DNA of 23,438 bases, taken from contig JANNPN010000389.1 in the NCBI GenBank assembly GCA_031400185.1, forward strand, positions 1 to 23,438. Reading direction: 5' to 3'. Origin of the DNA: UTPRO1 sp031400185. Its GTDB lineage: Bacteria; Desulfobacterota; Binatia; UTPRO1. Under the pieces are notes generated by a model. That model ran no database searches, was not told where the DNA came from, and was given only the letters and a program-made list of their open reading frames with translations. Shown here one piece after another: positions 15,143-23,072 of this stretch. Both the position numbers and the translations under genes were made by a program. Position 1 is the stretch's first letter, and every line of letters starts with the position of its first letter.

Positions 15143-17197
15143 ATGTCGCGTTCGCGCGCCGCCACGGTCGCTTGGATCCTGTTCGCCCTGCTCGTCGCCG
15201 CTCCGCTGCCCGCGAGCGCGGGCGGAATCACGTTCCTCGAATCGCGTCCCTTCGAGCATACCGACGTCGACGATCAGGGGCTCGGCGGTGCCCGCGCGGT
15301 CGCGGTCAAGCCCGACGACGAGAAGTTCGTCTACGTCGTGAGCCGTGCCGGGCTCTCGCTGTGGGCGCGCGACCTCGTCACGGGCCGGCTCACGTTCGTC
15401 GAGGCCCACATCGATGATGAGCTCGGTGTCGACGGCATCGACGGCGGCAACGGCATCGCGGTCGCTGAGGGCAGTACGGGCAACTACCACGTGTACGTCA
15501 GCGGCGGCCTCGACGATGCCGTCGGCGTCTTCGCGAGCAACGATCTCACGGGAGTGCTGACGTTCGTCGGGTACCAGCAAGACAACGGCGGCCCAGGTCA
15601 CCCGCCGTCCAGCACGATCCGGGGTCCGACCGCGATCGTCGTGAGCCCCGACGGCGCGCACGTTTACCTGACCGCCGGTCAATCGCAGACGGTCACCGTG
15701 TTCGAACGCAACGCGCTGAATGGGAGCCTCACGTATGGCACGTCGTACCAAACGACGAACGACGTGCCGCCGTACGAGGGACTCGACCATCCGCGCGGCA
15801 TCACGATCAGTCCGGACGGCAAGTTCGTGTACGTTACCGCGCATCGCACCACTCCGGGCGGCGAGACCGACGGCACCGTCGTGGTGTTCGCGCGCGACGA
15901 CGATCCCATCTCGGCGACGTACGGCGCGCTCGCGTATCAGAGCCTCGCACGTGACAATCAGGGCACGCCGCTGGTCCAGCGCCTGAAAGACCCGCAGCAA
16001 CTGGTCGTGAGCCCGGACAGCCATCATCTCTACGTCGCGAGCATGACGGGCAACGCTCTGGTCGCTTTCACGCGCGACAGCGACGGGATGTCGCCGACGC
16101 ACGGCGACCTGACGTACCTCGACTCGTACGTCGACGGCGGCCTGATCGCGGGGCTCGGCAACGCCTGGGGCGTGACCATCGGTCCGGACGGCAAGTACGT
16201 CTACGTGACCGGCAGGAACGAGCGTGCGGTGAACGTCTTCATCCGCGACAGCGATGATCTGTCGCCGACGTTCGGCAAGCTCGGCTTCATCGAGTCGCAG
16301 GTGAGCCCGGAGAACAAGAACGCGCCGAAGTACCCGTACGCCTGCATTGGCGGTCCGAACAACAAGCAGGCGTGCCACGTTCCCTCCGAGTGCCCGGGCG
16401 GCACGTGCAGCGGCGACCGCATCCACGGCCTCGTGGGGCCGGGATTCCCGGCCGTCGCGCCGGGGAATGCGAACCTCTACGTGACGGGCGAGTTCTCGGG
16501 CTCGATCGTGACGTTCGCGATCGACTACTGCGGCAACGGCAAGCGCGGGACCGACGAGGAGTGCGACGACGTCCGTGCGGTCTGCGTCGCGTGCGAGCTC
16601 GTCGTGTGCGGCGCGAGCCCCGCCGCGAACTGCAGCACGGTCCACACGACGTCGGTCGGGAACGCGTCGGTCGCGATCAAGAACGACCCGCTCAAGTCCG
16701 ACGCCAAGGACGCGCTCCAGTGGCAGTGGAAGAAGGGCAACGTGCTGGCGGCGGCCTTCGCCGACCCGACCGCGCCCGCGACTGCGGACTACGCGGTCTG
16801 CGTCTACGACCGCTCCGGAAACTCGCAGCCGCTCGCGAGCCGCGTCGCGCCGAGCGGGACGGGCTGGATCAAAAAGCTCGACGGCGACGGGAATCTCAAG
16901 GAGTACAAGTACAAGGTCAGCACGCTCCGCCCCGCGGGGATCGAGGAGCTCAAGCTGAAGCCGGGCCTGAGCTCGAAGGCGCAGGTCACGATGAAGGGCA
17001 AGTCGTACTTCCTGCAGCCGCCGGCCCTGGCGCCCGCGATTCCCGGACCTGCCGGACTCGTGATGCCGGTCACGGTGTCGGTCAAGAACACCGCCAACGG
17101 CGAGTGCTTCGAGGCGACCTACGACGGCGTCGTCGGCGTTGCGCCGAAGCGCATCAAGCGGAACGACGCGGCGCAGTTCAAAGGCAAGAGCAACTGA
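15143..17197 (+). CDS. Secreted seven-bladed lactonase-type beta-propeller with Cys-rich module
   Basis: ATG 15143 follows AGGAG with a 7-base spacer and opens a clean signal peptide (WILFALLVAAPLPASA before GG). The 684-residue product has seven blade repeats of the type hhhSPDGxxVYVT...VxVFxRD...GxLxF, running from about residue 45 to 460, as in the 6-phosphogluconolactonase-like propeller family. No lactonase active site could be assigned, and extracellular location argues for binding. Between blades 6 and 7 (about 399-426) sits a Cys module, CIGGPNN..C....ECPGGTC. CGNGKRGTDEECDD (about 462) matches the Myxococcus Cys-rich repeat type. The last 170 residues form a domain shared with the protein encoded at 20491-22902 (LQWQWKKGN, DYAVCVYDRSGN, VSVKNTANGECFEA). 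Its start region carries the candidate operator and promoter listed above. Confidence 0.9.
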   Translation: MSRSRAATVAWILFALLVAAPLPASAGGITFLESRPFEHTDVDDQGLGGARAVAVKPDDEKFVYVVSRAGLSLWARDLVTGRLTFVEAHIDDELGVDGIDGGNGIAVAEGSTGNYHVYVSGGLDDAVGVFASNDLTGVLTFVGYQQDNGGPGHPPSSTIRGPTAIVVSPDGAHVYLTAGQSQTVTVFERNALNGSLTYGTSYQTTNDVPPYEGLDHPRGITISPDGKFVYVTAHRTTPGGETDGTVVVFARDDDPISATYGALAYQSLARDNQGTPLVQRLKDPQQLVVSPDSHHLYVASMTGNALVAFTRDSDGMSPTHGDLTYLDSYVDGGLIAGLGNAWGVTIGPDGKYVYVTGRNERAVNVFIRDSDDLSPTFGKLGFIESQVSPENKNAPKYPYACIGGPNNKQACHVPSECPGGTCSGDRIHGLVGPGFPAVAPGNANLYVTGEFSGSIVTFAIDYCGNGKRGTDEECDDVRAVCVACELVVCGASPAANCSTVHTTSVGNASVAIKNDPLKSDAKDALQWQWKKGNVLAAAFADPTAPATADYAVCVYDRSGNSQPLASRVAPSGTGWIKKLDGDGNLKEYKYKVSTLRPAGIEELKLKPGLSSKAQVTMKGKSYFLQPPALAPAIPGPAGLVMPVTVSVKNTANGECFEATYDGVVGVAPKRIKRNDAAQFKGKSN

Positions 17198-17229
17198 CCG
17201 GCGTAGACCTGGCGCGGCGAGCGTGTTGA

Positions 17230-17622
17230 ATGGGGAGCATGGACACCTCGCCGCGCCCGGGTCTCGTCACGTTGACGCACGCCATCTACGGCCTGCACGC
17301 GTTCAGCGCCGCAATGGGCGTCATCTCGTCCGCGGCGATCGTCACCGCGTTCCTCACCGGGTGGCCGTCGCTCCTGGCGATCATCCTCAACTACGTGCAG
17401 CGCTCCGCCGTGCGCGGTACGTACCTCGAGTCGCACTTCCGCTGGCAGATCCGGACGTTCTGGTTCGCGGTGCTCTGGCTCGTCGTCGCCACGCTGTTCT
17501 TCATCACGATCCTCGGCTTCCCGATCGCGTGGCTCATCGTGGTTGTCACCGGTCTCTGGGTGCTCTATCGGATCGCGCGCGGGTGGCTGGCGCTCGTCGA
17601 CGAGCGGGAGATCGCGGCGTGA
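17230..17622 (+). CDS. Small membrane protein, DUF4870-like
   Basis: The 130-residue protein has three or four membrane spans: HAFSAAMGVISSAAIVTAFL, a partly hydrophobic LLAIILNYV, VLWLVVATLFFITILGF and WLIVVVTGLWVLY. The pattern LNYVQRSAVRGTYLESHFRWQIRTFWF between spans matches small Tic20/DUF4870-like inner-membrane proteins of proteobacteria, in which a His/Glu-rich loop precedes a double-membrane hairpin. The function of that group is unknown to me. ATG 17230 is used; a second ATG nine bases on sits too close to GGGGAG to be better. Its left neighbour ends 32 bases upstream; it may be a separate unit. Confidence 0.82.
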   Translation: MGSMDTSPRPGLVTLTHAIYGLHAFSAAMGVISSAAIVTAFLTGWPSLLAIILNYVQRSAVRGTYLESHFRWQIRTFWFAVLWLVVATLFFITILGFPIAWLIVVVTGLWVLYRIARGWLALVDEREIAA

Positions 17623-17653
17623 CCGCTCCGGGATTCTGCGGATAGCGTCCGAC

Positions 17654-17681
17654 CCACTCCCCTGGGAACGGGGACGAGTGG
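17654..17681 (+). terminator. Possible stem-loop after small membrane protein gene
   Basis: CCACTC (17654-17659) pairs with GAGTGG (17676-17681); inside it CCC pairs with GGG across a 2-base bulge. It lies 31 bases after the stop at 17622 and before GTG 17713. No T-tract follows, so an intrinsic terminator is only suggested. Confidence 0.3.
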
Positions 17682-17712
17682 ATACGCAACGTTCCGAGCC
17701 GGGGCGGCCCCG

Positions 17713-18255
17713 GTGATCCCGATCGATTGGCGGGCGATGTTCGTCCCGACGCACCACCCGGGCGAGATGATCGTGCGCGGCACGATCATGTATCTCGGCT
17801 TGTTCGTGTGCATGCGTCTGTTCCGACGCGAGGCCGGCGCGATCGGCATCTCGGACCTGCTCGTCGTGGTGCTGATCGCCGACGCGGCGCAGAACGCCAT
17901 GGCGCGCGAGTACGAGTCGATCACCGAGGGCATGCTGCTCGTCGGCACGATCGTCTTCTGGAACTACGTCCTCGATTGGCTGAGCTTCCGGTTTCCCGCG
18001 CTGCGTCCGCTCTTGAAGGCGGCGCCGTTGCAGTTGATCACGAACGGCGAGTACCAGTACCGCAACATGCGACAGGAGCTGATCTCCAAGGACGAATTGC
18101 AAGCATTGCTGCGCGAGCAGGGCGTCGAGGACGTCGCCGATGTGAAGCAGGCGTGTCTCGAGGCGAACGGCCACGTGAGTGTCGTGAAGAAGAGATCCCG
18201 AGCGAAGGCATCGGATGAGGGTCGCGCGCCCACGCGCCGCGGCCCGGCATCCTGA
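17713..18255 (+). CDS. YetF/DUF421-family membrane protein
   Basis: The 180-residue protein starts at GTG 17713, with a weak ribosome binding site. The N-terminal half has three membrane spans (GTIMYLGLFVCMRLF, ISDLLVVVLIADAAQNAM, MLLVGTIVFWNYVLDWLSF). The soluble half carries the family pattern of a small beta domain: LLKAAPLQLITNGEYQYRNMRQELISKDELQALLREQGVED-type features, with VADVKQACLEANGHVSVVKK at the end. This is the DUF421/YetF architecture known in Bacillus spore and general bacterial membranes; its biochemical role is not settled. A basic tail (about 20 residues) is extra. The gene stands 48 bases before nrfH on the same strand, so co-transcription is possible, but a functional link to nitrite reduction is not evident. 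Confidence 0.9.
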   Translation: MIPIDWRAMFVPTHHPGEMIVRGTIMYLGLFVCMRLFRREAGAIGISDLLVVVLIADAAQNAMAREYESITEGMLLVGTIVFWNYVLDWLSFRFPALRPLLKAAPLQLITNGEYQYRNMRQELISKDELQALLREQGVEDVADVKQACLEANGHVSVVKKRSRAKASDEGRAPTRRGPAS

Positions 18256-18303
18256 GCTCCCGGAGCGCGGACCCAGGCTCTTTGACGGAGCGTCGGCGGG
18301 TGC

Positions 18304-18885
18304 ATGTCGAAGCTGCGCCGCTGTCGATGGACGAAGGGCGGACCTGGTATGTGCGGCCTCAACATGCTTCCTCCCACATCCCGCGCCATGGGTACGCTGC
18401 CGCTGGCGCTCGCGGTGTGCGTCGGCATCGCCGCGGGGATCGGCGGCTACACCTTCCGGTACGCGAAAGGCCTGTCCTATCTCCAGACGGACCCGAAGGC
18501 GTGCGTGAACTGTCACATCATGCGTCCGCAGTACGACGCGTGGCAGAAGGCGAGCCATCACCACGTCGCGGTGTGCGTCGACTGTCATCTGCCGCACGAC
18601 TTCGTGCGGAAGTATCTCGCCAAGGCGGAGAACGGGTGGCGCCACGGGGAGAAGTTCACGACCCAGCGCTTCGTCGAGCCGATCGTGGTGCAGGCGAAAG
18701 GTCGCGCGATCCTGCAGGAGAACTGTCTCCGCTGTCACGAGGACCTCGTGCACGCGATCGTCGGCGCACGCGCCGGCATCTCCGACGACCTGCCGTGCAC
18801 CCACTGCCACGCTGGCGTGGGCCACGGCGAGAAGACCGGGATCGGCGGACCGTTGTCCAACGAGGAGCGCAGGGCGGCGCGCTGA
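18304..18885 (+). CDS. nrfH: Cytochrome c nitrite reductase small subunit NrfH
   Basis: NrfH is the tetrahaem quinol dehydrogenase of the NapC/NrfH family that anchors NrfA to the inner membrane and passes electrons from menaquinol. Four CxxCH motifs are present: CVNCH (67-71), CVDCH (91-95), CLRCH (141-145) and CTHCH (165-169). Met73 follows the first site (CVNCHIM), the position of the unusual Met ligand in Desulfovibrio NrfH. One membrane helix (LPLALAVCVGIAAGIGGYTF, about 32-51) precedes the haems. ATG 18304 is used, but the first 28 residues are atypical; ATG 18349, 18364 or 18391 could be the true start, the last sitting just before the helix. nrfA follows after 42 bases. Regulation by an NsrR- or FNR-type factor is typical for the pathway, but no clear site was seen. 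Confidence 0.95.
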   Translation: MSKLRRCRWTKGGPGMCGLNMLPPTSRAMGTLPLALAVCVGIAAGIGGYTFRYAKGLSYLQTDPKACVNCHIMRPQYDAWQKASHHHVAVCVDCHLPHDFVRKYLAKAENGWRHGEKFTTQRFVEPIVVQAKGRAILQENCLRCHEDLVHAIVGARAGISDDLPCTHCHAGVGHGEKTGIGGPLSNEERRAAR

Positions 18886-18927
18886 GCGGCGCGCTCGCAC
18901 GAATCGAAAGCGAATGGAGAGCGCGCC

Positions 18928-20397
18928 ATGAGCAGCAACGAGAGACGCGGTGTCCTGCAGAGCCCAGCGCTCTATCTGACGCTGATCGCGGTGGTCGCGG
19001 CGGCGGCCGCCGGTCTGACGGCGCTCCTCACCAACATCTTCGAGCGCAAGGTGGAAGAGCGGACGCCGTACGTGCGCTTGGTCGAGGTCGGCGAGGACGA
19101 CACCGACCCCGCGACATGGGGGAAGAACTGGCCGGTGCAGTACGACAGCTACAAGCGCACGGCGCTGCTCACCAAGACGCGCTTCGGCGGGCATCAGGGC
19201 AGCGAGTCGCTCCCCGAGGAGAAGATCGATCGCGATCCGTGGTTGAAGCGGATGTTCAACGGCTACGCGTTCTCGATCGACTACCGCGACCGCCGCGGCC
19301 ACGCCTACATGCTCCACGACCAGGAGGAGACCAAGCGCCTCTCCAAGCCGCAGTCGGGCTCGTGCCTCCACTGCCATGCGTCGGTCATGCCGCTCTACCG
19401 TCAGCTCGGCGGCGGCGACGCCATGAAGGGCTTCGAGGAATCGTCGACGCTGAGCTACCAGGAGATGAGCGCGAAGCTCCACGAGTCGGGTCATGCGCAC
19501 CCGGTGAGCTGCGTCGATTGCCACGACCCGACCGACATGTCGCTCCGCGTGACGCGGCCCGGGTTCGTGCGCGGGATCCAGGCGCTCGCCGCGTCCGACG
19601 CGCCCGTGCCGGCGCTCGCGAGCATCCAGCTGTGGCGCGACGGGAAGCGCTCCGAGCCCTACGATCCGAATCGCGACGCGTCGCGGAACGAGATGCGCTC
19701 GTACGTCTGCGGCCAATGCCACGTCGAGTACTACTGCGGCGGGAAGATGCCGCTCACCGTTCCGTGGGGGCAGGGCCTCACCGCCGACGCCATCGAGGCC
19801 TTCTGGGACGCGGCCACGTTCCCGGACGGCGAGGCGTTCGTCGACTACACCCATGCGGAGACCGGCGCGCCCGTGTTGAAGGCGCAGCATCCGGAGTTCG
19901 AGCTCTGGAACCAGGGTGTCCACGCGCGGAGCGGCGTCACGTGCGCCGATTGCCACATGCCCTACGTCCGGGAGGGCGCGACCAAGGTCAGCGACCACTG
20001 GGTCCGGAGCCCGCTCTTGAACGTGAACCGCGCCTGCCAGACCTGCCACCGCACGTCGGAAGACGAGCTCAAGCAGCGCGCCGACGTCATCCAGCAGCGG
20101 AACTACGACCTCATGCAGCGGGGCGGGGCGGCGATCGTCGCGTTGATCGACGCGGCGGTGGCGGCGAAGGCGAACGGCGTCGCGCCCGAGGTGCTCGCGG
20201 CGGCGCAGAAGCTCCAGCGCCGTGCGCAGTGGCGCCTCGACTTCATCGCCGCCGAGAACAGCATGGGCTTCCATGCGCCGCAGGAGGCGGCGCGCGTGCT
20301 CGGTGAGGCGATCGACTACGCGCGCCAGGGCGAGATCGTGCTGCTGCGGGGCGCGCAGGAAGACGGCGAGGTCGCGGCGGGAGCCGCCGGGCGGTGA
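18928..20397 (+). CDS. nrfA: Cytochrome c nitrite reductase, catalytic subunit NrfA
   Basis: NrfA reduces nitrite to ammonium with six electrons in the periplasm. The 489-residue protein begins with an uncleaved-looking hydrophobic helix (SPALYLTLIAVVAAAAAGLTALL). Its five haem sites are CLHCH (146-150), CVDCH (195-199), CGQCH (261-265), CADCH (339-343) and CQTCH (370-374). CGQCHVEYY supplies the conserved active-site Tyr region, QHPEFELW (His321) the active-site His, and CADCHMPY is as in the family. The first, catalytic haem has CxxCH where the Escherichia coli type has CxxCK, so the axial ligand is predicted to be His instead of Lys. No nrfEFG or nrfI lyase genes are nearby, which fits, since the dedicated lyase is needed for CxxCK. 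AGCGAATGGAGAG-type purines sit before ATG 18928. The gene forms an operon with nrfH and ends before a strong hairpin. Confidence 0.97.
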   Translation: MSSNERRGVLQSPALYLTLIAVVAAAAAGLTALLTNIFERKVEERTPYVRLVEVGEDDTDPATWGKNWPVQYDSYKRTALLTKTRFGGHQGSESLPEEKIDRDPWLKRMFNGYAFSIDYRDRRGHAYMLHDQEETKRLSKPQSGSCLHCHASVMPLYRQLGGGDAMKGFEESSTLSYQEMSAKLHESGHAHPVSCVDCHDPTDMSLRVTRPGFVRGIQALAASDAPVPALASIQLWRDGKRSEPYDPNRDASRNEMRSYVCGQCHVEYYCGGKMPLTVPWGQGLTADAIEAFWDAATFPDGEAFVDYTHAETGAPVLKAQHPEFELWNQGVHARSGVTCADCHMPYVREGATKVSDHWVRSPLLNVNRACQTCHRTSEDELKQRADVIQQRNYDLMQRGGAAIVALIDAAVAAKANGVAPEVLAAAQKLQRRAQWRLDFIAAENSMGFHAPQEAARVLGEAIDYARQGEIVLLRGAQEDGEVAAGAAGR

Positions 20398-20405
20398 CGC
20401 AAACG

Positions 20406-20444
20406 ACGGCGGCCGACATCGCGAGTCGCGATGCCGGCCGCCGT
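20406..20444. terminator. Long hairpin between convergent nrfA and Cys-rich protein genes
   Basis: ACGGCGGCCG-A-CATCGCG (20406-20423), a three-base AGT loop and CGCGATG-C-CGGCCGCCGT (20427-20444) pair at 17 of 18 positions, with a single A/C mismatch. It lies 9 bases after the nrfA stop and 46 bases after the opposite stop at 20491, in a convergent gap. TTGTTG follows on the plus strand, so a U-run is weak; a bidirectional terminator or RNA 3' end stabiliser is likely. Confidence 0.75.
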
Positions 20445-20490
20445 TGTTGCCGATCAGGTCAGGCTGCGCGAGCGCGGCGCGAGCTGATGG

Positions 20491-22902
20491 TCACTTCTTC
20501 TGCGCCGCGTACTCCCCGCCCGCGTCCTTCTTCACGACGGTCATCGACGCGCCGATGCAGAGCCCGTCGCTCGTCACGAGCTGGATCGTCGGGGTGAGAC
20601 TGCCGGTGAGGGCCGCGACGACACCCGTCGGCAATGCGGTCATGTTCTTCGCGGCGTTGTTCGCGCCCGCCGCGCTCGCCTTGCCCTTCCCGGCATCGCC
20701 GGCGCCGAACGCGATCTTCGCGACGCCGGCGGCGGAGTTGTTCTTGTCCTTGTAGGCGAATCCCTTCGTCCCGTTGGCTTTCCAGCACGGCTTGCCGGCG
20801 CAGAGCTGAGCGGCGCGTACCACCTGGAGCTCCTCGACGAGCGCGTTCCCTTGGTCGTACAGGCAGAGCGCGACGCGCGTATCGCCGGCGACGGGATCAC
20901 CGAAGTCTCCGGCCGTCGTCGCGCTCGCGAGCTTCTTCCACTGGAGCTGCATCTTCGCCTTGCCGGGCGTCTTCTCGCTGTACTTGAGCTGCGCCTGGCC
21001 GGCGGCGATGCACGGGCTCGTGGGTGCCGGGTCGCAGAGCGGCACCAGCGTGCTCTCCGTCATGTACCACGCGCTCGCCGCGGAGCTGTAGGCGCTGACC
21101 ACGATGTCGTCGCCGTCGAGCGTGCGCAAGAAGACGCACGGGTCGGGCGACGCCGTGCCCGGTGCTCCGGTGCAGGGCGGAACCTCGACCCCGTTCCGGA
21201 AGAGCTTCAGCGTCGCCGGCGTCTCCGTGCCCGCCACCGAGGCATCGAGGCGGAACGCAAAGGTCAGCGGCTGTGCCGCCGTCCCCGCTGGAGCGGTGAT
21301 CTCCACGATGCGTCCGAGCACCGTGTAGCCCTGCGGCGCAGGATCGTCGACGGCGGTGAACGTCTCGACGATCTGCACCTCGCCGCCGCTCCCGCCGGCC
21401 GACGTGGTGACCGCCGTCTCGACGGGGTCGCTCGCGCTCGCCGTGCCTCCCGTCGACACGGTCTCGCCCGCGCCGACGTTCTCCACCTGCACTTCGTCGG
21501 CAAAGGTCAACACTCCGGGCATGCGAAGGCGTCCGAGACCCGGAAGCCCGACGGCCGAGTTGACGGCGCCCGACGGCGCCGGCGGGATGCAGAAGAGCGC
21601 GCCGAGCGTCGGCGTCGCGCTGTTGCCGACCCGCGGGCTCGCTGCGCCCGTCGCCGACACGCTGCCGCCGACGAGGCCGTTGTCGAGGTAGCACGCCCGT
21701 CCGCGCAGCACGCAGGTCTCGCCGGGCTCGCAGTCCTCGCAGGACGGCGCCTGGCAATCGAAATCGTCGAAACAGCTCCGGTACGTCGACGATGAGCACA
21801 CCGTATCGAACGGTCCGTCGACGCACTCGCCGTCGTCGCCCGTCGTCGGCTGGCATCCGTCCGGTGCGCCGTCGGGTGCGCTGCAGGCGTTCGGCTGCGT
21901 CGGTTCGCCCGGCGTCTGGCAGATACCCCCGCCCGGGCACTCGGAGGAGAGCGTGCACGCCGCGCCGACGTTGGATCCACCGAGGCATCGGCGGCCGCCG
22001 CAGATCGGACCGATCGGCCCCGCGGGATCCGGGCAGTCGGCGTTGCTCGAGCAGGATTCGGCGTTGCCGTTGTTGCACGTTTCGCAGAAGCACTTGGACC
22101 CGGTGTATCCGAACTGGCGGCAGCTCGGGTTAGTCGCGGCGAGCGTCATGGTTTGGGTGCTGGTGGATCCGACGACCGGGACGGTGCCGAGGGAAACGCT
22201 GCCGCTCAAGGTGCCGGGATGCGGCGGACAATCGAAGCTGGTGCTCCCGAACGCCGCGATCGGTCCGACGCCGTTGGCATCGCACGGCAGGCCGAAGCGC
22301 GGCCCGTTCGAGCAGATGCCGCCGGGGGCGTTGTCGTTGGCGACCGGGTCGCCGTCGCAACGCGGGCACGGATCGGTGAGCGACCCTTGCACGTAGATGC
22401 TCGAGCGCAGCGGGACCTCGGTCGTGAGCGCCCCCGCCTCCATGTTGATCGTGCCGGTGACCGGACCGACGATCTGGTTGACGATGCACGCGGGCACGCC
22501 GCCGACGACGACCGGGCTCGGCAGGGTCGCGAAGAAGGCACACACCCCGGACGGACAATCCCCGTCGAGCGTGCACACGATCGAGGTATCGACCTCGCAG
22601 CGCTGGTTGGTGCCGCCCGCGGTCGCGAGTAGACCCGTCACGTCGCAATCGCCGCAGCTGCCCTGCGTGCTGCCGGCGCAATTCGCAGTGCCCATCCGGA
22701 GCTTCCACCCGCTCACGTCGCGCTGTTGCGAGAGTCCGGTCCAGCCGGCGTCGAGGACGCTCGCCGCGGTGGCGTCGAAGATGACGGAGCTCGGGCAGGG
22801 ATTCGCGGCGTGCGCAGCGCTCGCGAGGAGCAGGGACAGCAACGCGACCGATGCAACGGTTCGGGAACGGGAACGGCGACGAAGGACGGGTGCGAGACGC
22901 AT
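20491..22902 (-). CDS. Large Cys-rich secreted protein with repeated surface modules
   Basis: ATG 22902 has AGGAG upstream and begins a signal peptide (basic RRRSRSR, then VASVALLSLLLASAAHA before AN); the frame is open upstream to 23088, but without a signal or coding character. The 803-residue protein has a Cys-rich N-terminal half, with modules of the form C..G.n.g..C....(D/E)CP.G.C at about 102-121, 276-301 and 306-328 (RCLGGSNVGAACTLSSECPG). Residues 465-615 form a beta module with FRNGVEVPPC, PDPCV and a SxWYM close; I recall similar modules from other bacterial surface proteins. From 636 the C-terminal domain (MQLQWKK, VALCLYDQGN, TIQLVTSDGLCIGA) matches that of the propeller protein encoded at 15143-17197. 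No enzyme motif is seen. Two copies of the dyad CTGCGC-N7-GCGCA and a candidate promoter lie upstream. Confidence 0.86.
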   Translation of the reverse strand: MRLAPVLRRRSRSRTVASVALLSLLLASAAHAANPCPSSVIFDATAASVLDAGWTGLSQQRDVSGWKLRMGTANCAGSTQGSCGDCDVTGLLATAGGTNQRCEVDTSIVCTLDGDCPSGVCAFFATLPSPVVVGGVPACIVNQIVGPVTGTINMEAGALTTEVPLRSSIYVQGSLTDPCPRCDGDPVANDNAPGGICSNGPRFGLPCDANGVGPIAAFGSTSFDCPPHPGTLSGSVSLGTVPVVGSTSTQTMTLAATNPSCRQFGYTGSKCFCETCNNGNAESCSSNADCPDPAGPIGPICGGRRCLGGSNVGAACTLSSECPGGGICQTPGEPTQPNACSAPDGAPDGCQPTTGDDGECVDGPFDTVCSSSTYRSCFDDFDCQAPSCEDCEPGETCVLRGRACYLDNGLVGGSVSATGAASPRVGNSATPTLGALFCIPPAPSGAVNSAVGLPGLGRLRMPGVLTFADEVQVENVGAGETVSTGGTASASDPVETAVTTSAGGSGGEVQIVETFTAVDDPAPQGYTVLGRIVEITAPAGTAAQPLTFAFRLDASVAGTETPATLKLFRNGVEVPPCTGAPGTASPDPCVFLRTLDGDDIVVSAYSSAASAWYMTESTLVPLCDPAPTSPCIAAGQAQLKYSEKTPGKAKMQLQWKKLASATTAGDFGDPVAGDTRVALCLYDQGNALVEELQVVRAAQLCAGKPCWKANGTKGFAYKDKNNSAAGVAKIAFGAGDAGKGKASAAGANNAAKNMTALPTGVVAALTGSLTPTIQLVTSDGLCIGASMTVVKKDAGGEYAAQKK

Positions 22903-22947
22903 GCGATGGCTCTCCTCGGGAAGGGTGGGTGAAGCTGACGAGCGAGT

Positions 22948-22976
22948 GCTGTACTCACGTCGGATGTAGGCGTCAA
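22948..22976 (-). promoter_or_regulatory. Candidate promoter of Cys-rich protein gene
   Basis: On the minus strand TTGACG (22976-22971), a 17-base spacer and TACAGC (22953-22948) lie about 46 bases before ATG 22902. The -35 context TTCGTTGAC is the same as at the propeller gene's candidate promoter. The -10 box is poor, so this is tentative. Confidence 0.35.
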
Positions 22977-23023
22977 CGAATTCGTCGATGCGACAGCGCG
23001 AGATCGTCAGGGAGCGGTCTTGT

Positions 23024-23042
23024 CTGCGCTGATCTGGCGCAC
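23024..23042. promoter_or_regulatory. Dyad CTGCGC-N7-GCGCAC, copy 2
   Basis: CTGCGC (23024-23029), seven bases, GCGCAC (23037-23042): five of six arm positions pair. It matches copy 1 at 14993-15011 in core and spacing, and lies about 122 bases upstream of ATG 22902 and 47 bases from the candidate -35 box. Confidence 0.5.
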
Positions 23043-23053
23043 GTCGCGACATA

Positions 23054-23072
23054 CTGCGCAGTCTTGGCGCAG
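23054..23072. promoter_or_regulatory. Dyad CTGCGC-N7-GCGCAG, copy 3
   Basis: CTGCGC (23054-23059), seven bases, GCGCAG (23067-23072): all six arm positions pair. It lies 30 bp, about three helical turns, from copy 2, which suits two dimers bound on the same face of the DNA. Confidence 0.5.

Noticed and set aside
15116..16645. 509-codon minus-strand open frame
   Set aside because: It is a shadow of the seven-bladed propeller gene; no recognisable motif.
17119..20274. 1051-codon minus-strand open frame
   Set aside because: It is antisense to nrfHA, the YetF-like gene and the small membrane-protein gene, all of which have clear family motifs.
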